From the NCBI RefSeq assembly GCF_900591205.1, contig NZ_UUPU01000105.1:110725-174724 (forward strand): a stretch of 64,000 bases of DNA, read 5' to 3'. This DNA is from Pseudomonas viridiflava (GTDB taxonomy: Bacteria > Pseudomonadota > Gammaproteobacteria > Pseudomonadales > Pseudomonadaceae). The notes below the pieces were generated by a model. The model searched no databases. It was not told the DNA's origin and saw only the letters and a list, made by a program, of their open reading frames with translations. This document shows positions 43,705 to 53,152 of the stretch, piece by piece. Both the position numbers and the translations under genes were made by a program. The first letter of the stretch is position 1; every line of letters begins with the position of its first letter.

Positions 43705-43720
43705 GCTGAAACGTTTAATC
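43705..43720. promoter_or_regulatory. FruR/Cra operator
   Basis: GCTGAAACGTTTAATC matches the Cra/FruR half-site pattern TGAAACGTTTAA (near palindrome, 43707-43718). It lies between fruB and fruR, 135 bases before the fruB start and 143 before fruR. FruR should repress fruBKA here and release in the presence of fructose 1-phosphate. Confidence 0.8.
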
Positions 43721-43862
43721 TAGAATTTATGGCAGATTACGCGTTAATTGCGCATCCTTGAAGGACCGCTCGGCATTTGAGCCAGGACATTGGTCGCGTG
43801 CAGTAATCGGTTACGATTGGACAAAATGTCGGGGCAAGCTCCAAAAAACAAGGAATCCCGGT

Positions 43863-44858
43863 TTGAAACTCAGTGATATCGCACGTCTCGCCGGTGTGTC
43901 CGTGACCACCGCCAGCTACGTCATCAACGGCAAAGCCGAACAGCAACGGATCAGCAGCGCCACCGTCGAACGGGTGCGTGCGGTCGTCGAGGCCCATGGC
44001 TTTACCCCCAACCCCCAGGCGGCCGGGCTGCGCAGTCGGCATACGCGCACCTTGGGTTTCATCCTGCCCGACCTGGAAAACCCCAGTTACGCACGCATCG
44101 CCAAGTTACTGGAGCAAGGCGCCCGCGCCCGTGGCTATCAGTTGCTGATCGCCAGTTCCGACGATGAGGCCGGCAGCGAGCGCCAATTGCTGCAGCTATT
44201 CCGCGCCCGCCGCTGCGATGCGCTGTTCGTCGCCAGCTGCCTGCCGGCCGGCGATGACAGTTACCGCGAGTTGCAAGCCAAGGGCCTGCCGGTGATTGCG
44301 ATTGACCGGGTGATGGAGCCGGGCCAGTTCTGTTCGGTGGTCAGCGACGACCGCCAGGCGTGCCAGCAATTGACCAGTAGCCTGCTGCAACCGCTGCCCA
44401 AACAGATCGCGTTGATCGGCGCACGGCCCGAGCTGAGCATCAGCCAGGAACGCGCCGCAGGTTTCCGTGAGGCCCTGCAAGGCTTCACCGGCGAGGTGCT
44501 GGTTGAACATGGCGAAGCGTTCAGCCGCGACTGTGGCCGACAGCTGATGGAGCAATTACTGCAACGCCTGGGGCATTTGCCTGACGCCTTGGTGACCACT
44601 TCCTACGTGCTGCTGCAAGGTGTGTTCGATGCGCTGCATGACTTTCCGCTGAAGTCGCGGCCACTGCGCCTGGGCACGTTTGGTGATACTCAGTTGCTGG
44701 ATTTCCTGCCGCTGCCGGTCAACGCCATGGCCCAGCAACACCAACTGATCGCCGACACCGCGCTGCGCCTGGCCCTGGCGGCCATTGAAGAGGAACACTA
44801 TCAGCCCGGCGTGCACGCCATCGGCCGGACGTTCAAGCAGCGTATCCACGAGGACTGA
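43863..44858 (+). CDS. fruR: LacI-family fructose repressor FruR (Cra)
   Basis: This 331-residue regulator has an N-terminal LacI helix-turn-helix (K-L-S-D-I-A-R-L-A-G-V-S-V-T-T-A-S-Y-V-I-N-G) and a periplasmic-binding-protein-like ligand domain. The start is probably TTG at 43863, with AAGGA about 8 bases upstream, because the Cra family begins exactly there; the open frame extends to 43758 without homology. It represses divergent fruBKA. The tatD-like gene follows within 2 bases, so they may form one transcript. Confidence 0.9.
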   Translation: MKLSDIARLAGVSVTTASYVINGKAEQQRISSATVERVRAVVEAHGFTPNPQAAGLRSRHTRTLGFILPDLENPSYARIAKLLEQGARARGYQLLIASSDDEAGSERQLLQLFRARRCDALFVASCLPAGDDSYRELQAKGLPVIAIDRVMEPGQFCSVVSDDRQACQQLTSSLLQPLPKQIALIGARPELSISQERAAGFREALQGFTGEVLVEHGEAFSRDCGRQLMEQLLQRLGHLPDALVTTSYVLLQGVFDALHDFPLKSRPLRLGTFGDTQLLDFLPLPVNAMAQQHQLIADTALRLALAAIEEEHYQPGVHAIGRTFKQRIHED

Positions 44859-44860
44859 AT

Positions 44861-45637
44861 GTGGAGCTGATCGACACCCACACCCACCTGGACTTCGCGG
44901 ATTTCGACCACGATCGCCGCGAAGTCCTCGCCCACAGCCGCGAATTGGGCGTACGGCGCATGGTGGTGCTGGGGGTTTATCAGCAAAATTGGCAGCGCCT
45001 GTGGGATCTGGTGCAAACCGATGCAGGTTTATTCGCCGCGTTCGGGCTGCACCCGGTGTATCTCGAAGACCACCGCCCCGCCCACCTGACGGAACTCGGT
45101 GACTGGCTGACCCGCTTGCAGGGCCATCGGCAGGTGTGTGCCGTTGGCGAGATCGGCCTGGACTACTTCATCGAAACCCTCGACCGCGAACGCCAGCAAC
45201 AGCTGTTCGAAGCCCAGCTCCAGCTTGCAGTGGATTTTCAACTGCCGGCGCTGTTGCATGTGCGCCGCAGCCACGCGGCGGTGATCGCCACCCTCAAGCG
45301 CATTCGCCTGCCACGCGGCGGCATCATCCATGCGTTTGCCGGTAGCCGGGAGGAAGCCCGCGAGTACATCAAGCTGGGTTTCAAACTCGGCCAGGGCGGT
45401 GCCGCGACCTGGCCGCAGGCGCTGCGCATGCACAAGGTGCTGGCGCAATTGCCGTTGGACGCCGTGGTGCTGGAAACCGACTCGCCCGATATGGCGCCCG
45501 CCATGTACCCAGGCCAGCGCAATAGCCCGCAGCACCTGCCGGCCATCTGCAACGCCCTGGCCGAGCGCATGGGCACCAGCGCGTTATTGCTGGCTGAGGC
45601 GAGCACACGCAATGCGTGCGAGCTGTTCAACTGGTAG
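44861..45637 (+). CDS. TatD-family metal-dependent nuclease/hydrolase
   Basis: This 258-residue cytoplasmic TIM-barrel enzyme shows D-T-H-T-H-L-D-F (metal ligands), a conserved Glu in V-G-E-I-G-L-D-Y, His in L-H-V-R and I-H-A-F and the late Asp in L-E-T-D-S-P-D. TatD enzymes are 3'-5' DNA/RNA exonucleases or related phosphoesterases. The start is GTG at 44861, right behind the fruR stop, with GAGG upstream. Its last 54 bases overlap the 3' end of the convergent gene at 45584-46015. Confidence 0.9.
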   Translation: MELIDTHTHLDFADFDHDRREVLAHSRELGVRRMVVLGVYQQNWQRLWDLVQTDAGLFAAFGLHPVYLEDHRPAHLTELGDWLTRLQGHRQVCAVGEIGLDYFIETLDRERQQQLFEAQLQLAVDFQLPALLHVRRSHAAVIATLKRIRLPRGGIIHAFAGSREEAREYIKLGFKLGQGGAATWPQALRMHKVLAQLPLDAVVLETDSPDMAPAMYPGQRNSPQHLPAICNALAERMGTSALLLAEASTRNACELFNW

Positions 45638-46015
45638 GGCGGCCGCCACCACTTGCAGGTCCAGGGTGATCCGCTGCCGATACCGCGCATAACGTAACGC
45701 CAGGAAATGCACGAGCAAGACCACCAGTGACACATTGAGCTGGCCGACCACGCTGATCAAACCTACCCACTCCGCCACCAGCGCCACGATTAGCACCACG
45801 CAGGTCAACACCATCATGCTCGGGCGTACCAGGGCCCAGTGGTCCAGCGATTTGAACCGACGCAGTTGCCGAGGGCAGCGCAACTGCAATATCCGGTGGC
45901 AGTCGGGGCAGTCGAAGGGTTCCTCGATGGCGATCGCATTCAACTGCCAGGGCTTGAGTTCAAACGTGATGTCGCAATGGGTGCAATGCCCCCTGATACC
46001 GATTGCGCTGGCCAT
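45584..46015 (-). CDS. Zinc-ribbon inner-membrane protein of unknown function
   Basis: This 143-residue protein has an N-terminal zinc ribbon (C11-x2-C14 and C36-x2-C39) and one or two transmembrane helices (about 66-112). I do not recognise the family. The ribbon suggests a small structural or regulatory domain on the cytoplasmic side. It is convergent with the TatD gene and overlaps its 3' end by 54 bases. Confidence 0.65.
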   Translation of the reverse strand: MASAIGIRGHCTHCDITFELKPWQLNAIAIEEPFDCPDCHRILQLRCPRQLRRFKSLDHWALVRPSMMVLTCVVLIVALVAEWVGLISVVGQLNVSLVVLLVHFLALRYARYRQRITLDLQVVAAALPVEQLARIACARLSQQ

Positions 46016-46141
46016 CGCCGTACTCCCCTGAGCTGGAACTTGATCGAGGCAAATTCTCGCCCATTTATGCGACGAGAAAAGAGTCGCAGGTAAATCAAGA
46101 CAAGCACCACAACAGATGGCGACAATTCTTACATCAATGCC

Positions 46142-48172
46142 TTACACCCGAAACGCGCCGATCAATTGCTTCAATTCGATCACCTGGGTCGACAGCTGGC
46201 GGCTCGCCGCTTCGGTCTGATGCGCGCCCTCAGCCGCATGCTCACCGGCGCGGTTGATCGCGACGATATTCTGGTCGATATCATGGGCGACGGCGGTTTG
46301 CTGCTCCACGGCGGCGGCAATTTGCTGGTTCTGATCGACGATCATACCGACGGCGCCGAGGATGTTTTCCAGGGCCTGCTGGACTTTTTCCGACTCCCCA
46401 ACCGTGCCGTTGGCCATGGCATGGCTGGTGCCCATGGCGTTCACCGCCGCCGCCACACCACTGTGCAAGCGGAGGATGGTCTGTTCGATTTCTTCGGTGG
46501 AGTGCTGAGTGCGCCGAGCCAGGGTGCGCACCTCGTCGGCCACTACCGCAAACCCGCGGCCTTGCTCACCGGCCCGTGCGGCTTCAATGGCGGCATTGAG
46601 TGCCAGCAGATTGGTTTGTTCAGCAATGCTCTTGATCACCTCCAAAACACTGCTGATGGACTGGCTGTCGGTGGCCAACTGGTTGATCACCCGCACCGAC
46701 TGGTCGATCTCCGAGGCCAACCGCGCAATGCTGCCTTGTTGGGATTGCACCAGGCCACGGCCGCTGACGGTTTCGTCGTTGACGCTGTGGGCACTGCTGA
46801 CGGCCGCCGCCGCACTGCGTGCGACTTCCTGGGCGGTGGACGACATCTGGTTCATGGCCGTCGCAACCTGCTCGATCTGGCTGCGCTGGCCGGCGACCGC
46901 CTGGTTGCTCCGGGCCGAGACCGCTTGCACCTGACCGGCCTGGAGTTCGACTTGGCTGACGGTGTGCCCGACGCGTTCGATCAAGTCATGGATCTTGGCC
47001 ACAGTGCCGTTGAACACCTGCCCCAGATCACCCAGTTCATCGCGGCTCTGGGCGACAAAAGTGACGGTCATGTCACCGGCCGCCACCTTGTCCATCATCG
47101 CTCCCAGGCGTCGCAAGGTGGTGCGCGTGGAGGCGTAGAAGCCGGCGTACAAGTAGAAGATCAACAAAAACACCGCCGTCAGGGCCGAGACCAGCACCAC
47201 CATGTGCGTGCGGTTCTGCGCCAGGCGTTGCTCCAGCTGCTGACCGATAAAGGTCAGGGTGGCCTCATCGAGTTGGTAGGTCTGTGCCATCAACTGGGTG
47301 ACGTTGTCGTAAAAACCCTGCCAGGGCGCGTCCAGGGTCTCGGCCATCACCACTTGCTCTTCAAACAGCTCGCTGCCTTGCTTGAGGCTGGCGTTACTGG
47401 CCTTGGCCAAACTGTCGAGGGCCGCATGGGCAGCCTTGCTGGCGCCGAGGGCGTCCTGCAACTTCAAGCCGTATTCAGCCTGGAGTTTTTCCAGCTGTTG
47501 CAGCAGCTCGTCAAAGCGCGTGCTGGAGGATGAATTGAGAAAGCCCTGGCCCAAGGAATACGCGCCCATCGCCCGACCTTCGCCCAGGGTCTGGGTGACT
47601 TGCGGGGTGACGCTGGTGATCAATTCGCTGAGTTGGCGCAGATCGCTCTGGGGGTCACGGCTCAGGCCGGCCTGGCTGGCGATGATCTGGGTGAGCATTT
47701 GCGCCTTGTTCAGCAACTTGCCGATCAGCGCGCTTTTGCTCAACAGCGACGTTTCCTGTTGCTGGGCCTTGAAGGCGGCCACCAACTCGTCGCGCTTAGC
47801 TTCGAAAGCGGCGATTTGTTCCGGCTCAGTGACCATCGCGTTGAGGCTCTGCAGGCGGCTCAGTACGCTTTGCTCCAGGGCCGTGATCTTGCCCTCCAGG
47901 TCACCGGCCTTGCCGGCCTGACCGAGGGTCGCGTTGATCTGCAGCTGGTTGTTGAGGGTTTCCAGGTCACGGCGCAGCGCCAGGCTGCTGCCGAGCAAAT
48001 CCAGGCTTTGCAGTTCGATGCGGGTGCCCTGGAATTCGCGCCAGGAATCGCGCACCAGGTAATAGTTGGTCGCCAGCATCGGCAGCAGGAACAGCACACT
48101 GATCAGGCTGAATTTCATGCCGAAACTCAGGCGGTTCATGAGCGCGACAGCGGGATAGAGCAAGCTCTTCAC
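46142..48172 (-). CDS. Methyl-accepting chemotaxis protein
   Basis: This 676-residue chemoreceptor has TM1 (about 20-40), a large helical periplasmic sensor (about 41-323), TM2 (about 324-345), HAMP (about 346-400) and a cytoplasmic signalling domain with the hairpin tip E-Q-T-N-L-L-A-L-N-A-A-I-E-A-A-R-A-G-E-Q-G-R-G-F. It should control CheA activity. The ligand is unknown; the sensor domain does not match a known small-ligand fold by eye. It is a single gene, not near a che cluster. Confidence 0.93.
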   Translation of the reverse strand: MKSLLYPAVALMNRLSFGMKFSLISVLFLLPMLATNYYLVRDSWREFQGTRIELQSLDLLGSSLALRRDLETLNNQLQINATLGQAGKAGDLEGKITALEQSVLSRLQSLNAMVTEPEQIAAFEAKRDELVAAFKAQQQETSLLSKSALIGKLLNKAQMLTQIIASQAGLSRDPQSDLRQLSELITSVTPQVTQTLGEGRAMGAYSLGQGFLNSSSSTRFDELLQQLEKLQAEYGLKLQDALGASKAAHAALDSLAKASNASLKQGSELFEEQVVMAETLDAPWQGFYDNVTQLMAQTYQLDEATLTFIGQQLEQRLAQNRTHMVVLVSALTAVFLLIFYLYAGFYASTRTTLRRLGAMMDKVAAGDMTVTFVAQSRDELGDLGQVFNGTVAKIHDLIERVGHTVSQVELQAGQVQAVSARSNQAVAGQRSQIEQVATAMNQMSSTAQEVARSAAAAVSSAHSVNDETVSGRGLVQSQQGSIARLASEIDQSVRVINQLATDSQSISSVLEVIKSIAEQTNLLALNAAIEAARAGEQGRGFAVVADEVRTLARRTQHSTEEIEQTILRLHSGVAAAVNAMGTSHAMANGTVGESEKVQQALENILGAVGMIVDQNQQIAAAVEQQTAVAHDIDQNIVAINRAGEHAAEGAHQTEAASRQLSTQVIELKQLIGAFRV

Positions 48173-48324
48173 AGGTGAACTCCCTTTTAATTATTTTTAT
48201 TTGAGGCGCAGGGCGGCGGCAGAAAGCCACTATTTGGCGCTCTGTCTGTATAGCTCAAATTGGAAGGGAGTTTTGTAACGTAAAGTTAACGGCTTAGGGT
48301 GAGCGGTTCATTGCAAATGTTATA

Positions 48325-48366
48325 GGGCTGCTGCGCAGCCCAGCGCGGGCAAGCCCGCTCACTACA
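48325..48366. repeat. Single REP element plus short hairpin
   Basis: CAGCGCGGGCAAGCCCGCTC at 48341-48360 followed by ACTACA matches the TGTGGCGAGCGGGCTTGCCCGCGCTG REP type. A GGCTG/CAGCC stem precedes it. Unlike the other REP sites here, no facing second unit was found. It lies beside the ampE stop. Confidence 0.65.
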
Positions 48367-48369
48367 GGG

Positions 48370-49206
48370 TCAGGGCAATACAGTCCAGATGGCAAACCCG
48401 GCGTACCACAGCACCGCCGCACGCAGCAGCAGTTCCCATAGACGGTCCAGGCTGTTGATACCGTCGGGGCCGACTGCCGGCGGCGGGATTTCAGCAGCCA
48501 CCAGCCCGACTTTTTCCATCAATTGGGCGGCGCTGATGTCCCAGCTCAACAGCTCGTGGAGCATAACGCGGCTGACCGCGACAAAGTTGCCCACCAAGGC
48601 AAAGCTGGCCGCCAGCAAGCGTACCGGCAACCAGTCGAACGCGTGGCGCAACTGCCCGGCGCGCTCGGCCACCAGAGGATTCTTGCTGTGTTCGCTGGCC
48701 AGGGCCAACAGGCGATAAGCCAGGGCGGCAACCGGCCCCAGCAGGAAGTACCAGAAAATCACCGCAAAAAAACTCTGGTAAGCCTGCCACAGCAAATGGC
48801 CCTGCACGCGCTCCAGCAGCTGTTCACCACTGTCGGCGCTCAGGTTCAAATCGCGCTCGGCCACATGCTCGGCGGCCTGCAGATCGCCACGCCGCCAAGC
48901 ATCGCGAAACGGGCCGAGCCCGGCCAGCAAATCACCGCGCCCCAGGCTGTAAATCACCACCAGCAGGTGCACCGGCAGTGCTAACAGGCCATAGGCCACC
49001 GGCTCCAGCACCAGCAGCAACAGCGCCAACAACGCCACCGGCAACAACACCAGCAGCACCAGGATCAGCCAGGGCTGCTTGCCCATGCGCGGGCTCGATT
49101 CAAGCTTGGCCAGCTCACGCAACCAGCCGCCATCGCGCTGCAACCGCCGGCGCAGGGCCGAGAATTTCTCGATCCATACGGCCAGCACCAACACCAGAAA
49201 ACTCAT
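48370..49206 (-). CDS. ampE: Regulatory membrane protein AmpE
   Basis: This 278-residue inner-membrane protein has several helices and the AmpE/CobD-like layout; it is encoded with AmpD in many gammaproteobacteria and is linked to beta-lactamase induction, with no clear enzymatic role. I start it at ATG 49206, giving MSFLVLVLAVWIEKFS, the family N-terminus; the ATG overlaps the ampD stop (ATGA), so translation is coupled. The reading frame extends to 49251 without support. Confidence 0.9.
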   Translation of the reverse strand: MSFLVLVLAVWIEKFSALRRRLQRDGGWLRELAKLESSPRMGKQPWLILVLLVLLPVALLALLLLVLEPVAYGLLALPVHLLVVIYSLGRGDLLAGLGPFRDAWRRGDLQAAEHVAERDLNLSADSGEQLLERVQGHLLWQAYQSFFAVIFWYFLLGPVAALAYRLLALASEHSKNPLVAERAGQLRHAFDWLPVRLLAASFALVGNFVAVSRVMLHELLSWDISAAQLMEKVGLVAAEIPPPAVGPDGINSLDRLWELLLRAAVLWYAGFAIWTVLP

Positions 49207-49766
49207 CGTGCGTGTCCTCCATCCAGCAGAGCGCTGCGAAAGCGCGTCCAATCAAAAGCGGGGCCAGGATCGGTCTTGCGCCCCGGGGCAATATCGCTGT
49301 GGCCACAAATACGCTGCGGGGTAATGCCTGGGTAGGCCGCCAGCAACTGACGGGTCAGGTCGATCAGCGACGCATATTGGGCGTCGGTGAACGGCAGGTC
49401 ATCCGTGCCTTCCAGCTCTATGCCCAGGGAAAAATCATTACAGGTTTCACGCCCTTCGAAGCGCGAGACCCCCGCATGCCAGGCCCGGTCGATACAGGAC
49501 ACAAACTGCGTTACCGCACCGTCGCGCTCAATCAGAAAATGCGCGGATACCCGTAGGTCGGCAATCCCCTCAAAGTAGGGATGTTCCGTGACATCCAGAC
49601 GGTTCTGGAAAAACTCCTGCACTTTGCCGGTGGCGAACTGTGCCGGTGGCAGGCTGATGTTGTGCACCACCAACAGTGAGATTTCGCCTGCGGGGCGCTC
49701 GTTGAAGTTGGGCGAAGGGCAATGACGGATGCCCTGGCACCAACCGCTGGTGGGGTCCAACTGCAT
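49203..49766 (-). CDS. ampD: N-acetyl-anhydromuramyl-L-alanine amidase AmpD
   Basis: This 187-residue cytoplasmic zinc amidase cleaves the peptide from 1,6-anhydro-muropeptides during cell-wall recycling and keeps ampC induction low. Zinc ligands are His35, His156 and Asp166, with Glu117 and Lys164 near the active site, the AmpD pattern. There is no signal peptide, so this is the cytoplasmic AmpD rather than a secreted AmpDh protein. The length fits the family. Confidence 0.95.
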   Translation of the reverse strand: MQLDPTSGWCQGIRHCPSPNFNERPAGEISLLVVHNISLPPAQFATGKVQEFFQNRLDVTEHPYFEGIADLRVSAHFLIERDGAVTQFVSCIDRAWHAGVSRFEGRETCNDFSLGIELEGTDDLPFTDAQYASLIDLTRQLLAAYPGITPQRICGHSDIAPGRKTDPGPAFDWTRFRSALLDGGHAR

Positions 49767-49827
49767 ACAGGTTCCTTGAACGAGACAACGTGTTACCAGT
49801 ATGCCGCGTTCGCCCCTGTGGTTGCGA

Positions 49828-51978
49828 TCACTTGCCGCGATTGAGTTGACGCAGCCTGCTCACCACTGCTGCCAGCGCACGCTCGAACAACGGCCCATCC
49901 TCCAGGGTTTGCAGGGTGCCGCGCTTGAACGCGAGTGCCAGTTGACCGACGTTTTGCTCCAACACCTTGAGCCCCGTGCGGCTGACAAAGATGTAACGGC
50001 TGGCCGGTGCCATGATCGCGGTCAGCCGGCAGCGCAGGGTGCTGCCTGTGTCTTGCTGGAACAGCATCCAGGCACCGATTCGCAACGAGTGGGCCCTGAG
50101 CAGCTCGGGATCATTGGCCGCCAGGTCTGCTGCGGGATCGTGCGCAACCGCGCTCAACACCAGAGGCTCGCGCACCTCGATCAGCTCGTCGGCGCCCACC
50201 GGCACCTGGACATGCAGGGCCTGCAACCGGACAAAAAACTCACGGGTGCTGAACGGGTCGAACGCGGCGCTGGCCAATCCGTCGCGCAACGCCTTGAGCA
50301 ACCCCGGCAGTTGCTCCAGCAAGTGGCGCCCGGCCTCCGTGTCGTGTTGCAGGCTGACGCTCCAGATCAGCTCATCCAGAGTGCGCAACCCGGCCTGCCA
50401 TTGCACTGACTGCTCGCCATGCTTGAGGCTGGCCAGCACCAGCACCTGGCTCCAGGCGTGCTGCACAAATTGCACCACCGCTCGCGGCAGGACCTTGCCC
50501 ATCAGGCGCCGACTGAGCACATCCGCCACCCGCTCGCGGATGGCCTCGGTGCGCATGCGCGCGGCTTCAGCATCGCGAGTGTGCTGTTCAAGCAGCTCGC
50601 TGCGTCGTCGCTCATCGGCCGCAAACGCGCTGAACTGCGCCAGCAACTCGGAAAAAATCGCCGGGTCTTCGACATATTCGTTAAGCAGGCGCTGCACCAC
50701 CTGCTCGATACGCAGGTACAGGCTGTCGTGCGGGTAGTCATCGCACGGGCTCCAGCCCATGGCGGCGGCAGCGATTTCATTCAGCAGACGGCGCGCCGGG
50801 TGGCCGGCGCGGCTGAAAAAGCTCTTGTCGAGCACCGCGACTTTGAGCATTGGGATCTGCAAGCGGGCAATCAAGGCTTTGAAGGCGTCGGGCACCGTGC
50901 GGTCGCTGAGGATGAACTCGAACAACAGCGCGATCAGGTTGATCACGTCTTCGTCCGACTCCTCCACGACCCGCGACTTGCCGCTCTTGACGCTGACACG
51001 GGTGAGCAACTGCTCCAACTGGTTGCGCAGGTCGAAATCATCCTCCGCCTGCGGCTCCGGCACGTATTGCTGCAAATGGGACAACAGGCGCAGCAGGTCG
51101 CGGGTGGCGATCGGCAGGGGCTCAGCGCTGGCCTCCAGGGTGGGCGCGACACTGCCGCGCAGCGTGGCCAGCAACGCCTGCAAGGCGGCGAAAGCTTCCT
51201 GGCCATTTTCGTCGACGGGCTGGCCGGCGCTCGGCGGTGTGTCCTGGCTCGGCAGCTCCCGGGCAGCACGCCCACCGGGCCGGCGCGATGGCACAGCCTT
51301 GAGCTCCGGCAACACCCCCGTCGCGATCAGTAATTGATTGGCCTCGCCGTACAGTTGGTCGGCGTCGCTGAGCACGTACTTTTCAAACAGTTTGAGCATG
51401 ATCAGCTTTACGCGAATCTCCACGCCCAGGCTGCGCCCCGCCCGCAGGAACGACTCGCACAACAGCGCAGGCCCCAGGGGGTTCTCCCGATCGTCCAGGC
51501 GGTTGCCCAGCAACGCGCTCAAGCGAGCGGTGAGTTGTGACAGCGCCAGCCCGTCACGGTGGCGTACCCGGCCGAGCATGGCCTCCAGCGCCAGCGCTTT
51601 TTCCAGATCATCCCGGGACGTACCCGGCGCCGCGTCATAGGACACCACCGGCACCAGTTGAAGCTCGCCCTGCCCCGCCTGGCTCAGGCCGGCGAAGGCT
51701 TCGAACAGCCGCGCCATGAACACCCGCTCGAAATTCTTGCGCTTGAGGCGCAGGTCGCGCATGGCTTCAAAGAAAATATGGTGATCGACATTGTTGCGGG
51801 CCTTGTCGGCCATTTCGAACAACGTGTCGTCGGCGTTATCGAACAATTCCTGCAGACCTTGCTGCAACTGTTGCGCCGCCTTGTCGCGGACCTGCAACAA
51901 CACCACCGGCAGTCGGGCGAGCGGCGATGGCGTGGCCTGTGCCTTGTTGATCGGCACCACCTTTCCGTCATTGTGCAT
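49828..51978 (-). CDS. DUF1631 family protein
   Basis: This 716-residue protein is predicted cytoplasmic, rich in helices, and contains the DUF1631 region over most of its length. No catalytic motif is evident. The ATG at 51978 has CAGGAGG 6 bases upstream; the in-frame start at 52014 is less likely. It sits between ampD and nadC, as in P. aeruginosa (PA4523). Function is unknown; I do not assign one. Confidence 0.8.
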   Translation of the reverse strand: MHNDGKVVPINKAQATPSPLARLPVVLLQVRDKAAQQLQQGLQELFDNADDTLFEMADKARNNVDHHIFFEAMRDLRLKRKNFERVFMARLFEAFAGLSQAGQGELQLVPVVSYDAAPGTSRDDLEKALALEAMLGRVRHRDGLALSQLTARLSALLGNRLDDRENPLGPALLCESFLRAGRSLGVEIRVKLIMLKLFEKYVLSDADQLYGEANQLLIATGVLPELKAVPSRRPGGRAARELPSQDTPPSAGQPVDENGQEAFAALQALLATLRGSVAPTLEASAEPLPIATRDLLRLLSHLQQYVPEPQAEDDFDLRNQLEQLLTRVSVKSGKSRVVEESDEDVINLIALLFEFILSDRTVPDAFKALIARLQIPMLKVAVLDKSFFSRAGHPARRLLNEIAAAAMGWSPCDDYPHDSLYLRIEQVVQRLLNEYVEDPAIFSELLAQFSAFAADERRRSELLEQHTRDAEAARMRTEAIRERVADVLSRRLMGKVLPRAVVQFVQHAWSQVLVLASLKHGEQSVQWQAGLRTLDELIWSVSLQHDTEAGRHLLEQLPGLLKALRDGLASAAFDPFSTREFFVRLQALHVQVPVGADELIEVREPLVLSAVAHDPAADLAANDPELLRAHSLRIGAWMLFQQDTGSTLRCRLTAIMAPASRYIFVSRTGLKVLEQNVGQLALAFKRGTLQTLEDGPLFERALAAVVSRLRQLNRGK

Positions 51979-52222
51979 CCTGGCCTCCTGAAACGGCGGT
52001 ATTGAGTGGGGCAAAGAACGGTTACGGGCCTTTTTTGGCGGTGGTTAACCGGTGATCACCTGGACGTCAATGCTATGACGCCAATTGCAAGGCGCGAGAT
52101 TATCTTGCAAATGAGGTGGGTTGCGCCAGCAAACTCTGCCAATGCGCTGTAAATGAGCGGCGAGTGTGGGTTCGAACGCACACTGCCCCTATAATCGGGG
52201 CACATTGTTTGTGGAGCCTGTT

Positions 52223-53071
52223 ATGCCGAATCTCCGTCTTGCCGACCTCACCGCCGAAATCGAAGCCAACGTGCGCCGCGCACTGCTGGAAGACATCGGC
52301 AGCGGCGACATCACTGCACAGTTGATCCCGGCCGAACGGCTGGCCACCGCCACCATCATTACCCGCGACAATGCAGTGATCGCCGGTACAGCCTGGGTGG
52401 ACGCGGTATTCCGCCAGCTGGACCCTCGGGTCGCTGTGCATTGGCAGGTGGCCGACGGTGAGCGCGTCAGCCCCAACCAGGCGTTGTTCCACCTTGAAGG
52501 CCCGGCACGCTCGCTGCTCAGCGGCGAACGCTGCGCGCTGAACTTTCTGCAGTTGCTGTCAGGGGTGGCCACCCGCGCCCAGTATTTGGCGGACTTTGTG
52601 GCCGGCACCCAGGTCAAGTTGCTGGACACCCGCAAAACCCTGCCGGGCCTGCGCCTGGCGCAGAAATACGCCGTGACCTGCGGCGGCTGCCACAACCACC
52701 GAATCGGTTTGTATGACGCGTTCCTGATCAAGGAAAACCATATCGCCGCCTGTGGCGGGATTGCCCAAGCCGTCACGGCCGCCCACAAGATCGCCCCGGG
52801 CAAGCCGGTGGAAATCGAAGTGGAAAGCCTGGAGGAACTGCGCGACGCACTGGCGGCAGGCGCCGATATCATCATGCTGGATGAGTTGAGCCTGGACGAT
52901 ATGCGTGAAGCCGTGCGCCTGAACGGCGGCAAGGCCAAGCTGGAAGCCAGCGGCGGGATCAATGAAAGCACCCTGCTGCCCATCGCCGAGACAGGAGTGG
53001 ACTACATCTCCATCGGGGCGATGACCAAGGATGTAAAGGCGGTGGATCTGTCGATGCGCCTCAGTATCTGA
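52223..53071 (+). CDS. nadC: Quinolinate phosphoribosyltransferase (nicotinate-nucleotide pyrophosphorylase)
   Basis: This 282-residue cytoplasmic enzyme converts quinolinate and PRPP to nicotinate mononucleotide in NAD synthesis. Motifs include D-T-R-K-T-L-P-G-L-R, H-N-H-R and A-S-G-G-I-N, with K-T and R binding quinolinate/PRPP. The length fits the family. ATG 52223 gives MPNLRLADLTAEIEANVRRAL; the frame opens at 52166 but without a ribosome site there. It is divergent from the DUF1631 gene. Confidence 0.95.
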   Translation: MPNLRLADLTAEIEANVRRALLEDIGSGDITAQLIPAERLATATIITRDNAVIAGTAWVDAVFRQLDPRVAVHWQVADGERVSPNQALFHLEGPARSLLSGERCALNFLQLLSGVATRAQYLADFVAGTQVKLLDTRKTLPGLRLAQKYAVTCGGCHNHRIGLYDAFLIKENHIAACGGIAQAVTAAHKIAPGKPVEIEVESLEELRDALAAGADIIMLDELSLDDMREAVRLNGGKAKLEASGGINESTLLPIAETGVDYISIGAMTKDVKAVDLSMRLSI

Positions 53072-53074
53072 GGA

Positions 53075-53147
53075 ACTGCAAGCGGTAAGCTTCAAGCTGC
53101 AAGAGGGCTGCGTAACAACGTGCAGCTTGCAGCTTGAAACTTGCAGT
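53075..53147. repeat. Inverted repeat of the CTTGCAGCTTG type
   Basis: ACTGCAAG-x7-CTTCAAGCTGCAAG on the left pairs with GCAGCTTGCAGCTTGAAACTTGCAGT on the right. Similar AGCTTGCAGCTTGAA repeats occur between genes in pseudomonads. It lies between the convergent nadC and small-protein genes and may serve as a transcript end for both. Confidence 0.65.
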
Positions 53148-53152
53148 GGCCT

